30,596 nucleotides of DNA from the NCBI GenBank assembly GCA_964384205.1, contig CAYLKS010000030.1, positions 1-30,596 of the forward strand, read 5' to 3'. Source of the stretch: CAYLKS01 sp964384205 [NCBI: uncultured bacterium] (GTDB taxonomy: Bacteria; JAGOEH01). The notes below the pieces were generated by a model. It was given only the letters and a program-made list of their open reading frames with translations, did not search any database and was not told the origin of the DNA. Shown here one piece after another: positions 9,019-19,937 of the stretch; within the stretch, counting starts at the first letter, position 1; the number at the start of each line of letters is the position of its first letter. The position numbers and the translations under genes were made by a program.

Positions 9019-10002
9019 ATGAAGAGATTATTTCTCTTTTTAATTATAATAAGTTATACAATTTCATATGGTAGATTGGGTGGTTCTGGTGCAAGTTTTT
9101 TGGAAATCGGCAGTGGTGGTAAGGCATTGGCTTTATCCGGTGCTTATTCTGCTCTTGCAGAAGGTATAGACGCTTTGTATTATAATCCATCTGGTATTGC
9201 AAAAATGAAACAGAATGCATTGCAGTTTTCTTATACTCCTTATTTTGCGGATATGACATATCAGACCGTTGGAGCTGTTTTTAATCTTGGTATGTTGGGA
9301 AATGTTGGTTTTTCATTTATTACTTTACAAAGTGGTGATATTGAAATTACCACTTTAGAGGAGCAAAATGGAACTGGCGAATTTTATAATGCAAATGATT
9401 ATGCTTTGGGAATTTCTTTTGCAAGAGAGCTAACGGATAAGTTTTCTGCTGGTGGAACTATTAAATTTATTAAAGAAGGAATTGATGAGGTTTCTTCTTT
9501 TGGATGGAGTGTTGATTTAGGTGCTACTTATAATACTGGTTGGAAAAATTTGAGATTTGGGTTTGCTATTTTAAATTTTGGACCGGATATGCAATTTAAA
9601 GGTGATGCTTTAAAGTTTCATACTCGAACAGAAGAGGATAATCAATTAATGGAAGAAGATGTATTAGCTGAATATGAAACTAAAGAGTATCCATTGCCAT
9701 TAATTTTTCAAATAGGTGTTGCTTATGATGTTGTAAATACTCCTGATTATAGATTGACTTTGGCATTTGATAAGGTTAATCCAACTGATCAGGATGAAAC
9801 CTTTGCTGTTGGTACTGAATTCGTTTATAGAGATTTATTAAGTTTAAGAGCAGGTTATTCAGATAGAAATACTAAAAATTTTAGTGCTGGAGCAGGCCTT
9901 AAGCTAAATTTAGGTGGTGCATTTGCAATTATAGACTATACTTTTCAAAATCATAAGTATTTGAGTGCACTACATACTTTTACCGTATCTTTTATGTTTT
10001 AA
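9019..10002 (+). CDS. PorV/PorQ-family outer-membrane protein
   Basis: A 327-residue beta-barrel protein of the PorV/PorQ family (FadL-like barrel). In known T9SS systems PorV escorts cargo at the outer membrane and helps remove the sorting tail. Evidence: a signal peptide (about 1-18); then the family hallmark GASFLEIGSGGKALALSGAY (about 24-43), followed by ALAEGIDALYYNPSGIA (about 45-61); then alternating beta strands through to FTVSFMF with a terminal Phe, as in outer-membrane barrels. AAAGGAGG (9005-9012) fixes the start. It lies 25 bases after one gene with a sorting tail and 29 before another, so it is probably the dedicated shuttle for these two. Many genomes of this kind carry several PorV/PorQ paralogues, so it need not be the main PorV of the cell. 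Confidence 0.9.
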   Translation: MKRLFLFLIIISYTISYGRLGGSGASFLEIGSGGKALALSGAYSALAEGIDALYYNPSGIAKMKQNALQFSYTPYFADMTYQTVGAVFNLGMLGNVGFSFITLQSGDIEITTLEEQNGTGEFYNANDYALGISFARELTDKFSAGGTIKFIKEGIDEVSSFGWSVDLGATYNTGWKNLRFGFAILNFGPDMQFKGDALKFHTRTEEDNQLMEEDVLAEYETKEYPLPLIFQIGVAYDVVNTPDYRLTLAFDKVNPTDQDETFAVGTEFVYRDLLSLRAGYSDRNTKNFSAGAGLKLNLGGAFAIIDYTFQNHKYLSALHTFTVSFMF

Positions 10003-10031
10003 TGTTTTAAACTAAAAAAAGGGGAGGACCT

Positions 10032-12194
10032 ATGGTCAGACGTTTGTTGATGTTTGTTCTTTTAGTAGGGTTTATTTTAACATCTACCTTTGGTAGAGAT
10101 GTTAAAAAAGCTACTGTTAGTAATCAGCAGAACATGGAAACTGTCAAAGTTTATGTAGATGGCGATGGTTTTTTACACAAACAAGTTGTAAAACCTGCAG
10201 GTGAAGTTTTTGATACTGTTGAATATTTAGGTAATATCATGGCTACAAGAAATGACTATACCCAGCCTGATGATTATACTTTTGTTTATTATAGGCCTGC
10301 TGCTGAGGGGTTTTTTAGAGAATTTTTTGTAGCATGGGGAAGCACAGGGGATGTGATTTTTCATGTAACTAGAGATTCTACATGGGAAGATGAAAATGGT
10401 TATACACGAGCTTTTGGAAATATTTATAATTCTATTATTGATTCTATTAATGGTTTTGAAGATGGTGCTATATGGACTGTGGATCATGCTGTTGAGCCTC
10501 AATGGGATGTTGAATTAAAGTTTGAAGATTATTCTAAATATACAGTTTCTGATGCAACATTCGGTGCTGCAGAAGAAATTCCTGTTGAAGAATATAATAG
10601 ATTCTGGGTTGGTTGGAAAACAGTTGAAAATGGTGCTCATGAAATATGGAAAGCAGGTCATAGAAATGGTAAGGATGAGACTTATAGAGGTCATTCTTTC
10701 TTTACTTATGGCGGTCAAATGGGACCTTATAGAATAGTTTGGGGTGGAACTTATGATGGTGATATAGCTGCAAAAGCTGTTTTTAGATATCCTAATGGAA
10801 CTCCTCCTTCTTTTGGTGATTTCACTCAGTTAAATGATACTTATGCAAAAGATGTTAATTTCACAATATCTGCAGAAATTTTAGATGCTGATGGAGAAAT
10901 TACCAGTGCTTATTTAAAATATTCTAATGATAAAACAAATTGGCAATCATCTGAAATGACAAAACAGGATGATGGCAAATGGTATGGAAATTTAACAGGT
11001 ACTTTTAATGTTGGAGATACTGTATTCTATTATGTTGAAGCAACTGATAATGACGGTAAAACAAGAGATAATTCAAATTTTGCAAAATATTTTTTAGTAA
11101 CAGAACCTGAAAATAAAGATGCTGAAATATTAGTTATAGCAGAAAACACTTCTACTATTGATTATTTTGACCAGGTATTAAAAAATATTGAAGCTAAATA
11201 TGAATTATGGAATACATCTTTACATAATGGTTTGGATAAATCTATTGTAAATTATCCTCAATGGAAATATATTATTATAAATGCTAATGGTTCAAAATAT
11301 ATGTTCCATCCTCAATATGATAAAGCAACTCTTGCAGCATATTCTGAAGTATATAAAGCATTATTTGATTTTCTTGATAATGGTGGCGGATTATTTTTAT
11401 CAGATCCAGATTATTTTTATGCAAAAGGTGCTGGAACAGATACCACTATGGAACTTGACGGTAATACTGTAAATGTTGCAATAGGTGAATTAACTTCAGG
11501 TATGGTAGGATATGATTATCTTGGTGTTGGTAAATTTTGGTCAGATCCTTATATTTATACCGATGATTATTATCCTTATGGTTCTTTAAAATTTTTAGGT
11601 ATTGCTGATGATCCTATTAGTGGAGATTGGGCTACTGATACTTTAAAGGCTTTTAATCAGGCATTACATTGGGGTGATTTTGTCCAGGCTCATGAAAATG
11701 CAAGAACTTTTATTTATGATGCTGACTACAATTATGGAGCAGGTGTATATATGTCTAACGGCAATTGGGCAACTGTTTTTATTCCTTGGGATTTATCTAT
11801 TCTTTGTGATACTACAAATATGTCCTCTGCTAATGCTGAGAAATTTATGTCTAAGGTTTTAGCTTTCTTACAGACTAAGACAACTGATGTTTTTGAAAAT
11901 GATTCACGATTTATTACTAAAACTAAATTATATGCTAATTATCCTAATCCATTTAATCCTGAAACTACAATTAAATTCGAACTTGCAAAATCAAGTAATG
12001 TAAAATTAGAAATTTTTGATATTGCTGGAAGAAAGATTAAAACTTTAGTGAATGAATTTAAGACTCCAGGTGTCTATAAAGTAAAATGGAATGGTACAGA
12101 TAATGCTGGCAATAAAGTAGCTACAGGTGTTTATTTTTATAAATTAAAAGCTGGTAATGTATTACAGACTAAGAAAATGGTTATGATGAAATAA
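10032..12194 (+). CDS. Secreted protein with a ThuA/GATase-like middle and a T9SS type A sorting domain
   Basis: A 720-residue exported protein, last in the surface operon. Signal peptide about 1-21 (ending TSTFG). An N-terminal beta-rich part of unknown function (about 22-250). An Ig-like module (about 257-355, with AEILDADGEITSAYLKYS and VFYYVEATDNDGKTRDNSN). Then a segment (about 364-615) with EILVIAENTSTIDYF, YIIINANGS, LFDFLDNGGGLFLSDPDY and a late VFIPWDLS strand. This is laid out like class I glutamine-amidotransferase/ThuA-type folds, but I see no clear catalytic Cys, so it may only bind. The tail (about 631-720) is a textbook T9SS type A/FlgD-like sorting domain: YPNPFNPETTIKFEL, VKLEIFDIAGRKIKTLV, WNGTDNAGNKVATGVYFY and KKMVMMK. 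The ribosome binding site is GGGGAGG (10021-10027). A strong terminator follows. Confidence 0.88.
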   Translation: MVRRLLMFVLLVGFILTSTFGRDVKKATVSNQQNMETVKVYVDGDGFLHKQVVKPAGEVFDTVEYLGNIMATRNDYTQPDDYTFVYYRPAAEGFFREFFVAWGSTGDVIFHVTRDSTWEDENGYTRAFGNIYNSIIDSINGFEDGAIWTVDHAVEPQWDVELKFEDYSKYTVSDATFGAAEEIPVEEYNRFWVGWKTVENGAHEIWKAGHRNGKDETYRGHSFFTYGGQMGPYRIVWGGTYDGDIAAKAVFRYPNGTPPSFGDFTQLNDTYAKDVNFTISAEILDADGEITSAYLKYSNDKTNWQSSEMTKQDDGKWYGNLTGTFNVGDTVFYYVEATDNDGKTRDNSNFAKYFLVTEPENKDAEILVIAENTSTIDYFDQVLKNIEAKYELWNTSLHNGLDKSIVNYPQWKYIIINANGSKYMFHPQYDKATLAAYSEVYKALFDFLDNGGGLFLSDPDYFYAKGAGTDTTMELDGNTVNVAIGELTSGMVGYDYLGVGKFWSDPYIYTDDYYPYGSLKFLGIADDPISGDWATDTLKAFNQALHWGDFVQAHENARTFIYDADYNYGAGVYMSNGNWATVFIPWDLSILCDTTNMSSANAEKFMSKVLAFLQTKTTDVFENDSRFITKTKLYANYPNPFNPETTIKFELAKSSNVKLEIFDIAGRKIKTLVNEFKTPGVYKVKWNGTDNAGNKVATGVYFYKLKAGNVLQTKKMVMMK

Positions 12195-12214
12195 ACTTTT
12201 TTAGCAATATTAAC

Positions 12215-12250
12215 AAAACGGGTGCTTAATTATTAGCACCCGTTTTTTTT
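12215..12250 (+). terminator. Rho-independent terminator of the surface operon
   Basis: ACGGGTGCT (12218-12226) and AGCACCCGT (12235-12243) form a perfect 9-bp stem with an 8-base loop. Flanking AAA (12215-12217) and the T tract extend it, and eight T follow the G+C stem (12243-12250). It lies about 20 bases after the stop of the last surface gene. Confidence 0.93.
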
Positions 12251-12580
12251 ATACTTGATATTTTATCATCAAAGTAAAAATTTTGATAACATGGAATGTT
12301 TTATTGGCTTAATATGTGACATATAATATTAATAGCTAACATAATATCTTTATTTTATAAGTGTTATTAATGATTTGATGTGTAAAAGATATGTAGATAG
12401 TAGAGAAGATTATATTTTTCTGAACAAATTTTTGCAGGTTTATATATTTTTAGCGATATTTGAATTATATTTTAGGAGTTGTGAAAAAGGCTAAATTAAA
12501 TAGGAAAAATAAATCATTTAATAATAAAAAATAGCAATAATTAAATTGATAATAACAAAAAAAGACATAATAAAAAAGAA
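12251..12580. other. Spacer between the convergent operons
   Basis: About 330 A+T-rich bases between the two terminators of convergent operons. I see no coding frame, RNA gene or repeat; only short imperfect A/T palindromes that such composition would give by chance. Confidence 0.5.
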
Positions 12581-12620
12581 AAGAGGCACTATTCAGTAAA
12601 TTAAGCAGTAAGTGCCTCTT
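12581..12620. terminator. Terminator of the ahcY end of the housekeeping operon (possibly bidirectional)
   Basis: AAGAGGCACT (12581-12590) and AGTGCCTCTT (12611-12620) form a perfect 10-bp stem around a 20-base loop. On the minus strand the stem is followed by a T-rich tract (TTCTTTTTTA), and on the plus strand by TTTTGATT. It lies 26 bases past the ahcY stop, so its main job is probably to end the minus-strand operon. Confidence 0.85.
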
Positions 12621-12646
12621 TTTTGATTATTTTATAATAATTTGTG

Positions 12647-14062
12647 CTAATATCTATAGTGTTCAGGTTTATAAGGACCTTCGAGAGGGACACCAATATA
12701 ATCAGCTTGTTCTTTTGTTAATTTAGTTAATTTGACACCTAATTTGTCTAAATGCAATCTTGCTACTTCTTCATCTAATTTTTTAGGTAATCTATAAACA
12801 TCAATTTCATAATTATTTTTCCATAGATCCATTTGAGCAAGAACTTGATTTGTAAAAGAGTTACTCATTACAAATGATGGGTGACCTGTAGCACAACCCA
12901 GGTTGACTAATCTTCCTTCCGCAAGTAAAATAATGGAATGTCCATCAGGGAAAATATATTTATCAACTTGTGGTTTAATATTTTCTTTTTTTATACCTGG
13001 ATAATTATTTAAAGCATCTACTTGAATTTCATTATCAAAATGTCCAATATTACAAACTATAGCACCGTCCTTCATTTTTTCCATATGTTCAATTCTAATA
13101 ACATCTCTATTACCAGTTGCAGTTACATAGATGTCTCCATAAGAAAGCGTGTCTTCAACAGTTAGTACCTCGTATCCTTCCATAGAAGCTTGCAATGCGC
13201 AGATAGGATCTATTTCTGTTACAATTACTCTTGCGCCAAATGCTCTTAGTGATTGAGCAGAACCTTTACCAACATCACCATATCCACATACAACAGCAGT
13301 TTTGCCTGCAACCATTATGTCTGTGGCTCTTTTAATGCCGTCGATCAAAGATTCTCTACATCCATATAAATTATCAAACTTAGATTTTGTAACAGAGTCA
13401 TTTACATTGATTGCAGGAAATAATAATTTCCCTTCTTTTTTCATTTGATATAATCTATGGACACCTGTAGTAGTTTCTTCACTTACACCTTTTATTTTGT
13501 TTGCAATTTTATGCCATTTTTCAGGATATTTTTCTAAATCTTCAATTATTAATTTTTGGAGTATTGCTAATTCTTTATTTTGGGTTGTAATTTCTGGTAT
13601 TTTCCCTGTTTTTTTATATTCTTCTTCTAATCTATATCCTTCATGTATAAATAATGTTGCGTCACCACCATCATCTACAATTAAATCTGGACCTTCTTCT
13701 TCTCCATAAGATAAAGCTTGTTTTGTACTCCACCAGTATTCTTCTAAAGTTTCGCCTTTCCATGCAAAAACAGGAACTCCTCTTTTAGCTATTGCAGCTG
13801 CTGCATGATCTTGAGTAGAGAAAATATTACAGGAAGCCCATCGTACCTCAGCACCTAATTCCAATAGTGTTTCAATTAATACTGCGGTTTGAATTGTCAT
13901 ATGTAATGAACCGGTAATCTTTGCACCTTTTAATGGCTTTTCTTTTCCATATTTTTCTCTTATTGCCATAAGCCCGGGCATTTCTTTTTCTGCTAATTCT
14001 ATCTCTTTTCTTCCGAAATCGGCTAAATTAATATCAGCAACTTTATAGGGTATATTTTTCAT
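12647..14062 (-). CDS. ahcY: S-adenosyl-L-homocysteine hydrolase
   Basis: It splits S-adenosylhomocysteine reversibly into adenosine and homocysteine, clearing the by-product of methylation in the cytoplasm; it uses tightly bound NAD. The 471-residue protein contains [12 protein letters not shown] (51-62), [14 protein letters not shown] (77-90), DDGGDATLF (130-138), [13 protein letters not shown] (219-231), the NAD loop GYGDVGKG (260-267), the [11 protein letters not shown] segment and the C-terminal KPEHYRY. It includes the roughly 40-residue insertion (about 145-190) found in the longer, ~470-residue class of the family. The ribosome binding site AAAGGAGC precedes the ATG. It is the last gene of the tilS-to-ahcY operon, 13 bases after the PorD-like gene. 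Confidence 0.97.
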   Translation of the reverse strand: MKNIPYKVADINLADFGRKEIELAEKEMPGLMAIREKYGKEKPLKGAKITGSLHMTIQTAVLIETLLELGAEVRWASCNIFSTQDHAAAAIAKRGVPVFAWKGETLEEYWWSTKQALSYGEEEGPDLIVDDGGDATLFIHEGYRLEEEYKKTGKIPEITTQNKELAILQKLIIEDLEKYPEKWHKIANKIKGVSEETTTGVHRLYQMKKEGKLLFPAINVNDSVTKSKFDNLYGCRESLIDGIKRATDIMVAGKTAVVCGYGDVGKGSAQSLRAFGARVIVTEIDPICALQASMEGYEVLTVEDTLSYGDIYVTATGNRDVIRIEHMEKMKDGAIVCNIGHFDNEIQVDALNNYPGIKKENIKPQVDKYIFPDGHSIILLAEGRLVNLGCATGHPSFVMSNSFTNQVLAQMDLWKNNYEIDVYRLPKKLDEEVARLHLDKLGVKLTKLTKEQADYIGVPLEGPYKPEHYRY

Positions 14063-14075
14063 ATCTTGCTCCTTT

Positions 14076-14930
14076 TTAGTTATTATTTTTTAAATCATTA
14101 TAGTAATTTTGATGAACACTATCTATTGAAATTATTATGTCAAATAGTTCATCTTTATTATCAAGATATGATATTGCTTCGCCTAAATCATTGTAAATAG
14201 CTCCGATATAAGGTAAAATGTAGTTCTGGTAAATAATGGTTCGATTTTTATATTTTTTTAGAAGTTCTAAGCCATGTTTTATGTTTTTAGAGGCTACTTC
14301 AACATCTTGATTTTCTAAAGCATTAAAACCTGAATTTATAATTGCTTTTGCCTGTCTATAATCTTTTAAATCTTCTGATAGGATCTCTTCTGTTTTTGCA
14401 AGTCTTCTTTCCCATCCGATTCTTTCATCTTTTAAAATTCCATCTTTACAAATTCGCTCTGCTTTCTGGAAATATTTTGTGCCTCCTAATTCAGTATATT
14501 CATCTAATATATTTCCAATAGTCATATAAAAATAATAATCGAATATACTTGTTAATTTGTTAAAAGTATATTCATTAAATATTAGAATAGCAGTTGGATC
14601 GTAGTATATGGTAACTCTTTTATCTCGATATTTTATATTATAATTTGTTTCTAAAAATTGCATTTCAGCAGTAAATGTTGAGTTGTTACTTCCTATTTTT
14701 GTTTTAAGTTTTAGAGTAATATCATAATTTAAGTTTATATCTTCATCACAATATTCTGCCTGACTGAAATAATTTTGCAGTTTATCAGGTAAATCAGAAA
14801 TTTTAATTTTTGCTGCATCATTTAATAAATCATCTATTATTGTTATTTTCCCCTGGAGATTAAATCCTTTTGTAATTGTGCTGTTAATAAAGATAATTAG
14901 TAAAGTTGCTATTATTAGGAGATTTTTCAT
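14076..14930 (-). CDS. DUF4835 / PorD-like protein, T9SS-associated
   Basis: A 284-residue exported protein with an N-terminal signal segment (about 1-21, [19 protein letters not shown]). The central region matches the DUF4835 pattern: [40 protein letters not shown], then [13 protein letters not shown], a conserved GWERR, and a late helical part with [14 protein letters not shown] and [12 protein letters not shown]. In Bacteroidota this family is annotated as the T9SS-associated protein PorD; its precise role is unsettled. Its ATG overlaps the cdaA stop (ATGA), so it is translated with cdaA; the site AAAGGAGC lies inside the end of cdaA. The usual DUF4835 N terminus is not well conserved here. 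The family call is from memory of its motif pattern and should be confirmed by profile search. Confidence 0.78.
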   Translation of the reverse strand: MKNLLIIATLLIIFINSTITKGFNLQGKITIIDDLLNDAAKIKISDLPDKLQNYFSQAEYCDEDINLNYDITLKLKTKIGSNNSTFTAEMQFLETNYNIKYRDKRVTIYYDPTAILIFNEYTFNKLTSIFDYYFYMTIGNILDEYTELGGTKYFQKAERICKDGILKDERIGWERRLAKTEEILSEDLKDYRQAKAIINSGFNALENQDVEVASKNIKHGLELLKKYKNRTIIYQNYILPYIGAIYNDLGEAISYLDNKDELFDIIISIDSVHQNYYNDLKNNN

Positions 14931-15748
14931 ATTTTAGCTCCTTTTTTTAGAAAGAAATTTTGTATTTTGTTATTATTTCCATTTTCTTCTTGAGAAAAAT
15001 AGGTTATTAAATATTCTTTTAATTCGTCAGAAGTTATATTTCTAAGTAAGTTTCCTTCAACTGCTAATGATATGTTACCGGTTTCTTCGGATACAACAAT
15101 AGCAATAGCATCACTTTCTTCAGAAATGCCTAAAGCGGCTCTGTGCCTTAGTCCTAATGATTTATCTAAGAATTGATTTTGAGTAATTGGAAGTATACAG
15201 CCAGCTGCTATTATATAATCACCTTTTATTACTACAGCACCATCATGCAAAGGAGTGGGGGGAGTAAAAATTGTCTCAATGAGAGATTCATTTATTAGAG
15301 CATTCAAAGGAGTTCCTGTTTCTATTATGCTATCTAAAGGGGCTTCTTTCACCATTACTATTAAAGCTCCGATTTTCTTTTTTGATAAATTATAAATAGC
15401 ATTTATTAATATATCATAAGTTTTGTTTTTTTCTGCTTTATATATAAATTTGAACCATTTAGATTGCCCCGCTTTTGCCAGAGCGCGTCTTATTTCTGGC
15501 TGGAATATAATTAAAAATGCGATAACCCAGATTGTTTTGAATGTATCAACAATCCACATTAATGCTGATAATTGCATTAAATTTGTAATGAAAGTGACAA
15601 ATACCACAACTAATAATCCCATTAAAAGCGGTATAGCTTTTGTATCTCTTATTATTATAATCATTTTATAAAATATATAAGATACAATGGCAATATCTAA
15701 AATGTCCCAATAGTGAAATTCTAAAAAACCAAATAATTTAAATAGCAT
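14927..15748 (-). CDS. cdaA: Membrane diadenylate cyclase CdaA
   Basis: It should make c-di-AMP from two ATP at the inner face of the membrane; c-di-AMP commonly controls potassium and osmotic balance and wall homeostasis. The 273-residue protein has hydrophobic segments at about 17-33, 39-57 and 63-82, matching the three-helix CdaA membrane part. A DisA_N (DAC) domain follows, with GALIVMVKEAPLDSIIETGTPL (128-149), the catalytic DGA (169-171, in PLHDGAVVIKG) and RHR (201-203, in LGLRHRAALGISEESDA), then IVVSEETGNIS. Both signature motifs are intact, so it is likely active. It overlaps folP by 11 bases and the PorD-like gene by ATGA. A cdaR partner is absent from the window. Confidence 0.95.
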   Translation of the reverse strand: MLFKLFGFLEFHYWDILDIAIVSYIFYKMIIIIRDTKAIPLLMGLLVVVFVTFITNLMQLSALMWIVDTFKTIWVIAFLIIFQPEIRRALAKAGQSKWFKFIYKAEKNKTYDILINAIYNLSKKKIGALIVMVKEAPLDSIIETGTPLNALINESLIETIFTPPTPLHDGAVVIKGDYIIAAGCILPITQNQFLDKSLGLRHRAALGISEESDAIAIVVSEETGNISLAVEGNLLRNITSDELKEYLITYFSQEENGNNNKIQNFFLKKGAKI

Positions 15749-16583
15749 TTTCCACCTTTTTTAATTCAGTTATTAATTTTACAGCTTCTTTAGCAAATTT
15801 AACATCATGCACTCTTAGAATGTTTGCTCCTTTATAAAGACTTATAGAATGCATTATTGAGGTACCATTTAATCTATCATCTGGATTCTGTAAATCTAAT
15901 ATTCTGCCTATAAAAGATTTTCTTGATAAACCGATCAGTATAGGAAAACCTAAATTTTTAAATTTATCAATATTCGAAATAATAGCAAGATTATGAAAAT
16001 CATTTTTTCCAAAACCAATACCAGGATCAATTACAATATTATTTTTAGGGAGGCCTTTTTCTATTAATAATTTGGTTTTATTCTGGAAATATTCTGTAAT
16101 TTCCTGAATAACATTATCATAGTATGGATTTTTCTGCATATTTTGAGGAGTACCTTTTATATGCATTAAGATGTATCCTGGTTTATATTGTTGCAAAATA
16201 TTTACTATTTTGGAATCGAAATCAAAGCCGGAGATATCATTTATAATATCAGCTCCATTTATAATTGCTTCTTTAGCAATTTCAGATTTATAAGTATCAA
16301 CTGAGACTATTGTTTCGGGAAAGTATTTTTTTATTGATATTATGTTAGGTAATATTCTTTTTTTCTCATCCTCAAGGGAAACAGGTCGTGCTCCGGGCCT
16401 TGTGGATTCTGCTCCAATATCAATAATATCTGCGCCCTCTTTCAAATGTTTTTCAACCTGTTCTAAAATTTCTTTCTGTGTTTCTTTTCTGCTTCCGGAA
16501 AAAAATGAATCAGGTGTAATATTTACAATTCCCATTATTAGAGGGAATTTATTGAAAGAGTGGTTTAATGTTTTAAACATCAT
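15738..16583 (-). CDS. folP: Dihydropteroate synthase
   Basis: It joins p-aminobenzoate to the pterin pyrophosphate to give dihydropteroate in folate synthesis; it is the target of sulfonamides. The 281-residue TIM-barrel protein shows all usual motifs: [16 protein letters not shown] (17-32), [14 protein letters not shown] (52-65), SVDTYK (94-99), NDISGFD (about 115-121), [31 protein letters not shown] and RVHDV near the end. It overlaps ftsH by 11 bases at its start and cdaA by 11 at its end. The ftsH-folP order is common in bacteria, and folP-cdaA neighbourhood occurs in the FCB group. Confidence 0.96.
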   Translation of the reverse strand: MMFKTLNHSFNKFPLIMGIVNITPDSFFSGSRKETQKEILEQVEKHLKEGADIIDIGAESTRPGARPVSLEDEKKRILPNIISIKKYFPETIVSVDTYKSEIAKEAIINGADIINDISGFDFDSKIVNILQQYKPGYILMHIKGTPQNMQKNPYYDNVIQEITEYFQNKTKLLIEKGLPKNNIVIDPGIGFGKNDFHNLAIISNIDKFKNLGFPILIGLSRKSFIGRILDLQNPDDRLNGTSIMHSISLYKGANILRVHDVKFAKEAVKLITELKKVENAI

Positions 16584-18573
16584 TTTCGCTTATATCTCCA
16601 TTGTTTATATTTTTTTCTTCATTAGCTTTTTTAATGATTTCATCAATTTCTTCAGCAGATAAGATTTCTTTTTTTAGTAATTCATTGCTGAGAGCATGTA
16701 GTTGGTGTATATGAGTTTTTAAAATGTTTTCAGCTTTTTTATAACATAAATCTATAATATTTTTTACTTCTTTATCTATTAAAACAGCAGTTTGTTCACT
16801 ATAATCTTTGTGTTGTGCTATTTCTCTGCCAAGGAAAATTTGTTCATGTTGACTTCCAAGTTGGAGTGGTCCTAAGGCTTCACTCATCCCCCATTCGCAA
16901 ACCATTTTCCTTGCAATTTTAGTTGCAACTTCTATATCATTACTTGCACCAGATGTAATTTCATTAAAAATGATATTTTCTGCAAGCCTTCCACCTAATA
17001 ATTGACAAATTTTATTTATAGCCCATGCTTTTGAGTATAAATGTCTGTCATCTTCAGGCAATGAATGAGTTACTCCTAATGCTCTTCCTCGAGGAATGAT
17101 AGTAACTTTATGTATAGGATCGGAACCAGGAAGGTGTTTTGCTACTAATACATGGCCGGATTCATGATATGCGATAATTTTTTTCTCTTGAGGAGATATT
17201 GTAAGTGACTTCCTTTCAGCACCCATCATTACTTTGTCTTTAGCTTCTTCAAAATCTTCCATTGTAACTTCTGTTTTGTTTTTTCTTGCAGCAAGTAGAG
17301 CTGCTTCATTAACAAGGTTAGCTAAATCAGCTCCAGACATCCCAGGTGTGCTTTTTGCAATAACCGATAAATCAACATCTTTTCCTATTTTTATTTTTTT
17401 TGCATGTACTTTAAGTATACCTTCTCTTCCCTTTACATCTGGCAAATCAACTACCACCTGTCTATCAAATCTGCCAGGCCTTAATAAAGCAGTATCTAAT
17501 ACATCAGGCCTGTTAGTAGCAGCAATTAGTATAACTCCTTCTTTCGTTTCAAAGCCATCCATTTCTACAAGTAATTGGTTAAGTGTTTGTTCTCTTTCAT
17601 CATGACCACCACCTAAGCCAGCTCCTCTTTGTCTTCCAACAGCATCAATTTCATCGATAAAAATAATGCATGGGGCATTTTTCTTTCCAGTTTCAAATAA
17701 ATCTCTAACTCTTGATGCCCCTACCCCTACGAACATTTCCACAAAATCAGAACCGCTCATGCTAAAAAATGGTACGCCTGCTTCTCCTGCAACTGCTTTT
17801 GCCAGTAATGTTTTTCCTGTACCCGGAGGGCCTAAAAGAAGAACTCCTTTGGGTATCCTTCCGCCTAATTTTGAAAATTTATGCGGATCTTTTAAAAATT
17901 CTATAATCTCTTCTAATTCTTGTTTCGCTTCATCAGCTCCTGCAACATCTTCAAATGTAACTTTTGCTTTATCCGGTGTTAAAAGTTTTGCTTTACTTTT
18001 TGCAAAATTAAAAATTCCTTTTTGCCCACCCTGCATTCTAAGCATAAAAAAGAACCATACACCTATGAATAAAAGCCATGGTCCCCACATAATAATAATA
18101 TTCCAAAAACTTAATCCTTTTTCTTTGGCTTGCACTTCAACGTTATTTTGCATTAATAATTCTACAATTTTAGTATCTTCCAAAGGTAAAAGATTGACTT
18201 TAAAATTTCTATAGCTTACAGGTTTGCCATTTACCAGAGTTACTTTTTCTTTTTTTAATATACCTGTAACAGTTTTACCACTTATTTCAACTTTTTGAAC
18301 ATTATTCTCTTCTATTTCTTTTCTAAACTCTGTATAAGTGATTACCGCTTGATTCGATATATTCGGGACAAGAACTTTGCTTATATAAAGTGCTGTTACT
18401 ATAATTAATAACCATATAGTTAATGTTTTGAAACTATTTTTATTTGGAGGTGGGAAATTAGGTTTTTTAAATTTTAATTTGTTATTATTTTTTTTATTTG
18501 TGCTTTGTTCTTCAGATTTATTTTTTTCTTTTTCAATAGAATCTTTAGAATCTTTTTTGCTTTCCTCTGTCAT
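16573..18573 (-). CDS. ftsH: ATP-dependent zinc metalloprotease FtsH
   Basis: A membrane-anchored AAA+ protease that extracts and degrades membrane and soluble proteins. In its 666 residues: a highly charged cytoplasmic N-tail (1-48, Lys/Glu/Ser-rich, longer than in E. coli); helix 1 (about 51-69); a periplasmic domain (about 70-155); helix 2 (about 157-178); AAA module with Walker A GPPGTGKT (248-255), Walker B IIFIDEID (303-310) and [19 protein letters not shown] (352-370, the SRH); and the M41 protease with zinc motif HESGH (470-474) and the third-ligand region [10 protein letters not shown] (541-550). Everything needed for activity is present. It overlaps tilS by four bases (ATGA) and folP by 11. 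Confidence 0.97.
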   Translation of the reverse strand: MTEESKKDSKDSIEKEKNKSEEQSTNKKNNNKLKFKKPNFPPPNKNSFKTLTIWLLIIVTALYISKVLVPNISNQAVITYTEFRKEIEENNVQKVEISGKTVTGILKKEKVTLVNGKPVSYRNFKVNLLPLEDTKIVELLMQNNVEVQAKEKGLSFWNIIIMWGPWLLFIGVWFFFMLRMQGGQKGIFNFAKSKAKLLTPDKAKVTFEDVAGADEAKQELEEIIEFLKDPHKFSKLGGRIPKGVLLLGPPGTGKTLLAKAVAGEAGVPFFSMSGSDFVEMFVGVGASRVRDLFETGKKNAPCIIFIDEIDAVGRQRGAGLGGGHDEREQTLNQLLVEMDGFETKEGVILIAATNRPDVLDTALLRPGRFDRQVVVDLPDVKGREGILKVHAKKIKIGKDVDLSVIAKSTPGMSGADLANLVNEAALLAARKNKTEVTMEDFEEAKDKVMMGAERKSLTISPQEKKIIAYHESGHVLVAKHLPGSDPIHKVTIIPRGRALGVTHSLPEDDRHLYSKAWAINKICQLLGGRLAENIIFNEITSGASNDIEVATKIARKMVCEWGMSEALGPLQLGSQHEQIFLGREIAQHKDYSEQTAVLIDKEVKNIIDLCYKKAENILKTHIHQLHALSNELLKKEILSAEEIDEIIKKANEEKNINNGDISENDV

Positions 18574-19931
18574 TTTAACTCCTTTATTTCAATTGATAAT
18601 ATTTGTTTTGTGTTGTTTATTACTTTATAATCATCATTTATTATTCCATTTTCGATACATAAACAATCTCCATTGCTATTTCGAATATTAAAAATTAATT
18701 TTCTTTCAAATTTTGTATATCCTTTATCTTTAAGAATATCATTAACATTTTTAAGTATATTTGAGTTTAAAAGTTTCAATTTTATCTTATGATTATTTGA
18801 AATTATTAATGGAAATTGAATTTTTGAGTAATCCAGTAGAATTTTATTTTTTGTTATTTTTAGACTTTTCATATCAATATTATTTTTAATTGTAGAAATA
18901 AATATTTCTTTGTTAAGAAAGTTTATATTATTCGAATAATCATTAATTTGCAATTCTGATTTTTTTATTTTTTTTGCAAGTATTAGAAAATGTTTATTTT
19001 TGTAAATATAAAATTTTCTTTTAAAATCTTTTTCAAAAGATATTTTTTGTATGAATAAAGTTACTGTTTCCTGGATCTGATCTGATGAATAGTCTGAAAT
19101 GCTATTACAGAATTTTTTTAGAAGAAATATAAAAAAATCTGATAATAAATTATTGGGAATTTTCATTAGAGGGGGCAATTTGAGTTTTAATATATAGTTA
19201 TTATTTGTTATAACAGCTTCCTTGAAAATTGTATTGAAAAATGTTTTGATATTTTCAAGTATGTTATTTTGTAGAATAGATGCTTTATAGAAATGTTGAA
19301 GAGCATCTTTATTTATTTCTTGTAAAATAGGAAGAATTATATGTCTGATTTTATTTCTTGTGTATTTAGTTTGATTATTAGTTTTATCGATTCTATATTC
19401 TATTTTGTTATCCTGTAAAAATTTTAGTATATTATTTCGTGATATATTTAATAAAGGTCTAATTATATCTTTTTCTTTTATTTTCATTCCTATTATACCT
19501 TGAGGTCCCGTTCCCCTTATAAGATTTATCAGCATGGTTTCTGTTTGATCTTCTAAATTATGGGCTAATGCTATATAATCTAAGTTATATTCTTTTTTTA
19601 TTTGATTAAAGAAATTATATCTTTCATTTCGTGCCCACTGTTGAATATTTCCTTTTTTATGGAATATATTTTTAATATGAATAGGAATATTTAGCATCAT
19701 GGCATATTTTTCTACTAATTTCATATCTAATAAAGAATCTTTCCCTCTTAAATTATAGTTAACATGCGCTATTCTCAAGTCGATTGTTATTTTTTTCTTT
19801 AATTCATTAAACATAAAAAGAAGACAGACAGAATCCGGTCCACCTGAACAACCAATTAGAAATTTTTTATTGTCTAAACTCTCATTAATACTCTTGCATA
19901 TGTTTTTATAAAATTCTAAAAATAGTTCCAC
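18570..19931 (-). CDS. tilS: tRNA(Ile)-lysidine synthase
   Basis: It attaches lysine to C34 of the CAU-anticodon tRNA-Ile so that the tRNA reads AUA; this matters in an A+T-rich genome where AUA is common. The 453-residue protein has the PP-loop SGGPDS (29-34), followed by [12 protein letters not shown], the NERYNFF and [24 protein letters not shown] motifs, [25 protein letters not shown] and a C-terminal TilS domain ([20 protein letters not shown]). The start is the GTG at 19931. There is no ribosome binding site, and a near-perfect promoter ends only 6 bases upstream, so the mRNA is predicted to be leaderless. It is the first gene of the six-gene minus-strand operon. Confidence 0.95.
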   Translation of the reverse strand: MELFLEFYKNICKSINESLDNKKFLIGCSGGPDSVCLLFMFNELKKKITIDLRIAHVNYNLRGKDSLLDMKLVEKYAMMLNIPIHIKNIFHKKGNIQQWARNERYNFFNQIKKEYNLDYIALAHNLEDQTETMLINLIRGTGPQGIIGMKIKEKDIIRPLLNISRNNILKFLQDNKIEYRIDKTNNQTKYTRNKIRHIILPILQEINKDALQHFYKASILQNNILENIKTFFNTIFKEAVITNNNYILKLKLPPLMKIPNNLLSDFFIFLLKKFCNSISDYSSDQIQETVTLFIQKISFEKDFKRKFYIYKNKHFLILAKKIKKSELQINDYSNNINFLNKEIFISTIKNNIDMKSLKITKNKILLDYSKIQFPLIISNNHKIKLKLLNSNILKNVNDILKDKGYTKFERKLIFNIRNSNGDCLCIENGIINDDYKVINNTKQILSIEIKELK

Positions 19932-19937
19932 ACAATT

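Noticed and set aside
17666-18214. A 182-codon open frame on the plus strand
   Set aside because: It lies wholly antisense to ftsH, whose motifs are unambiguous; its translation is low-complexity and has no ribosome binding site.
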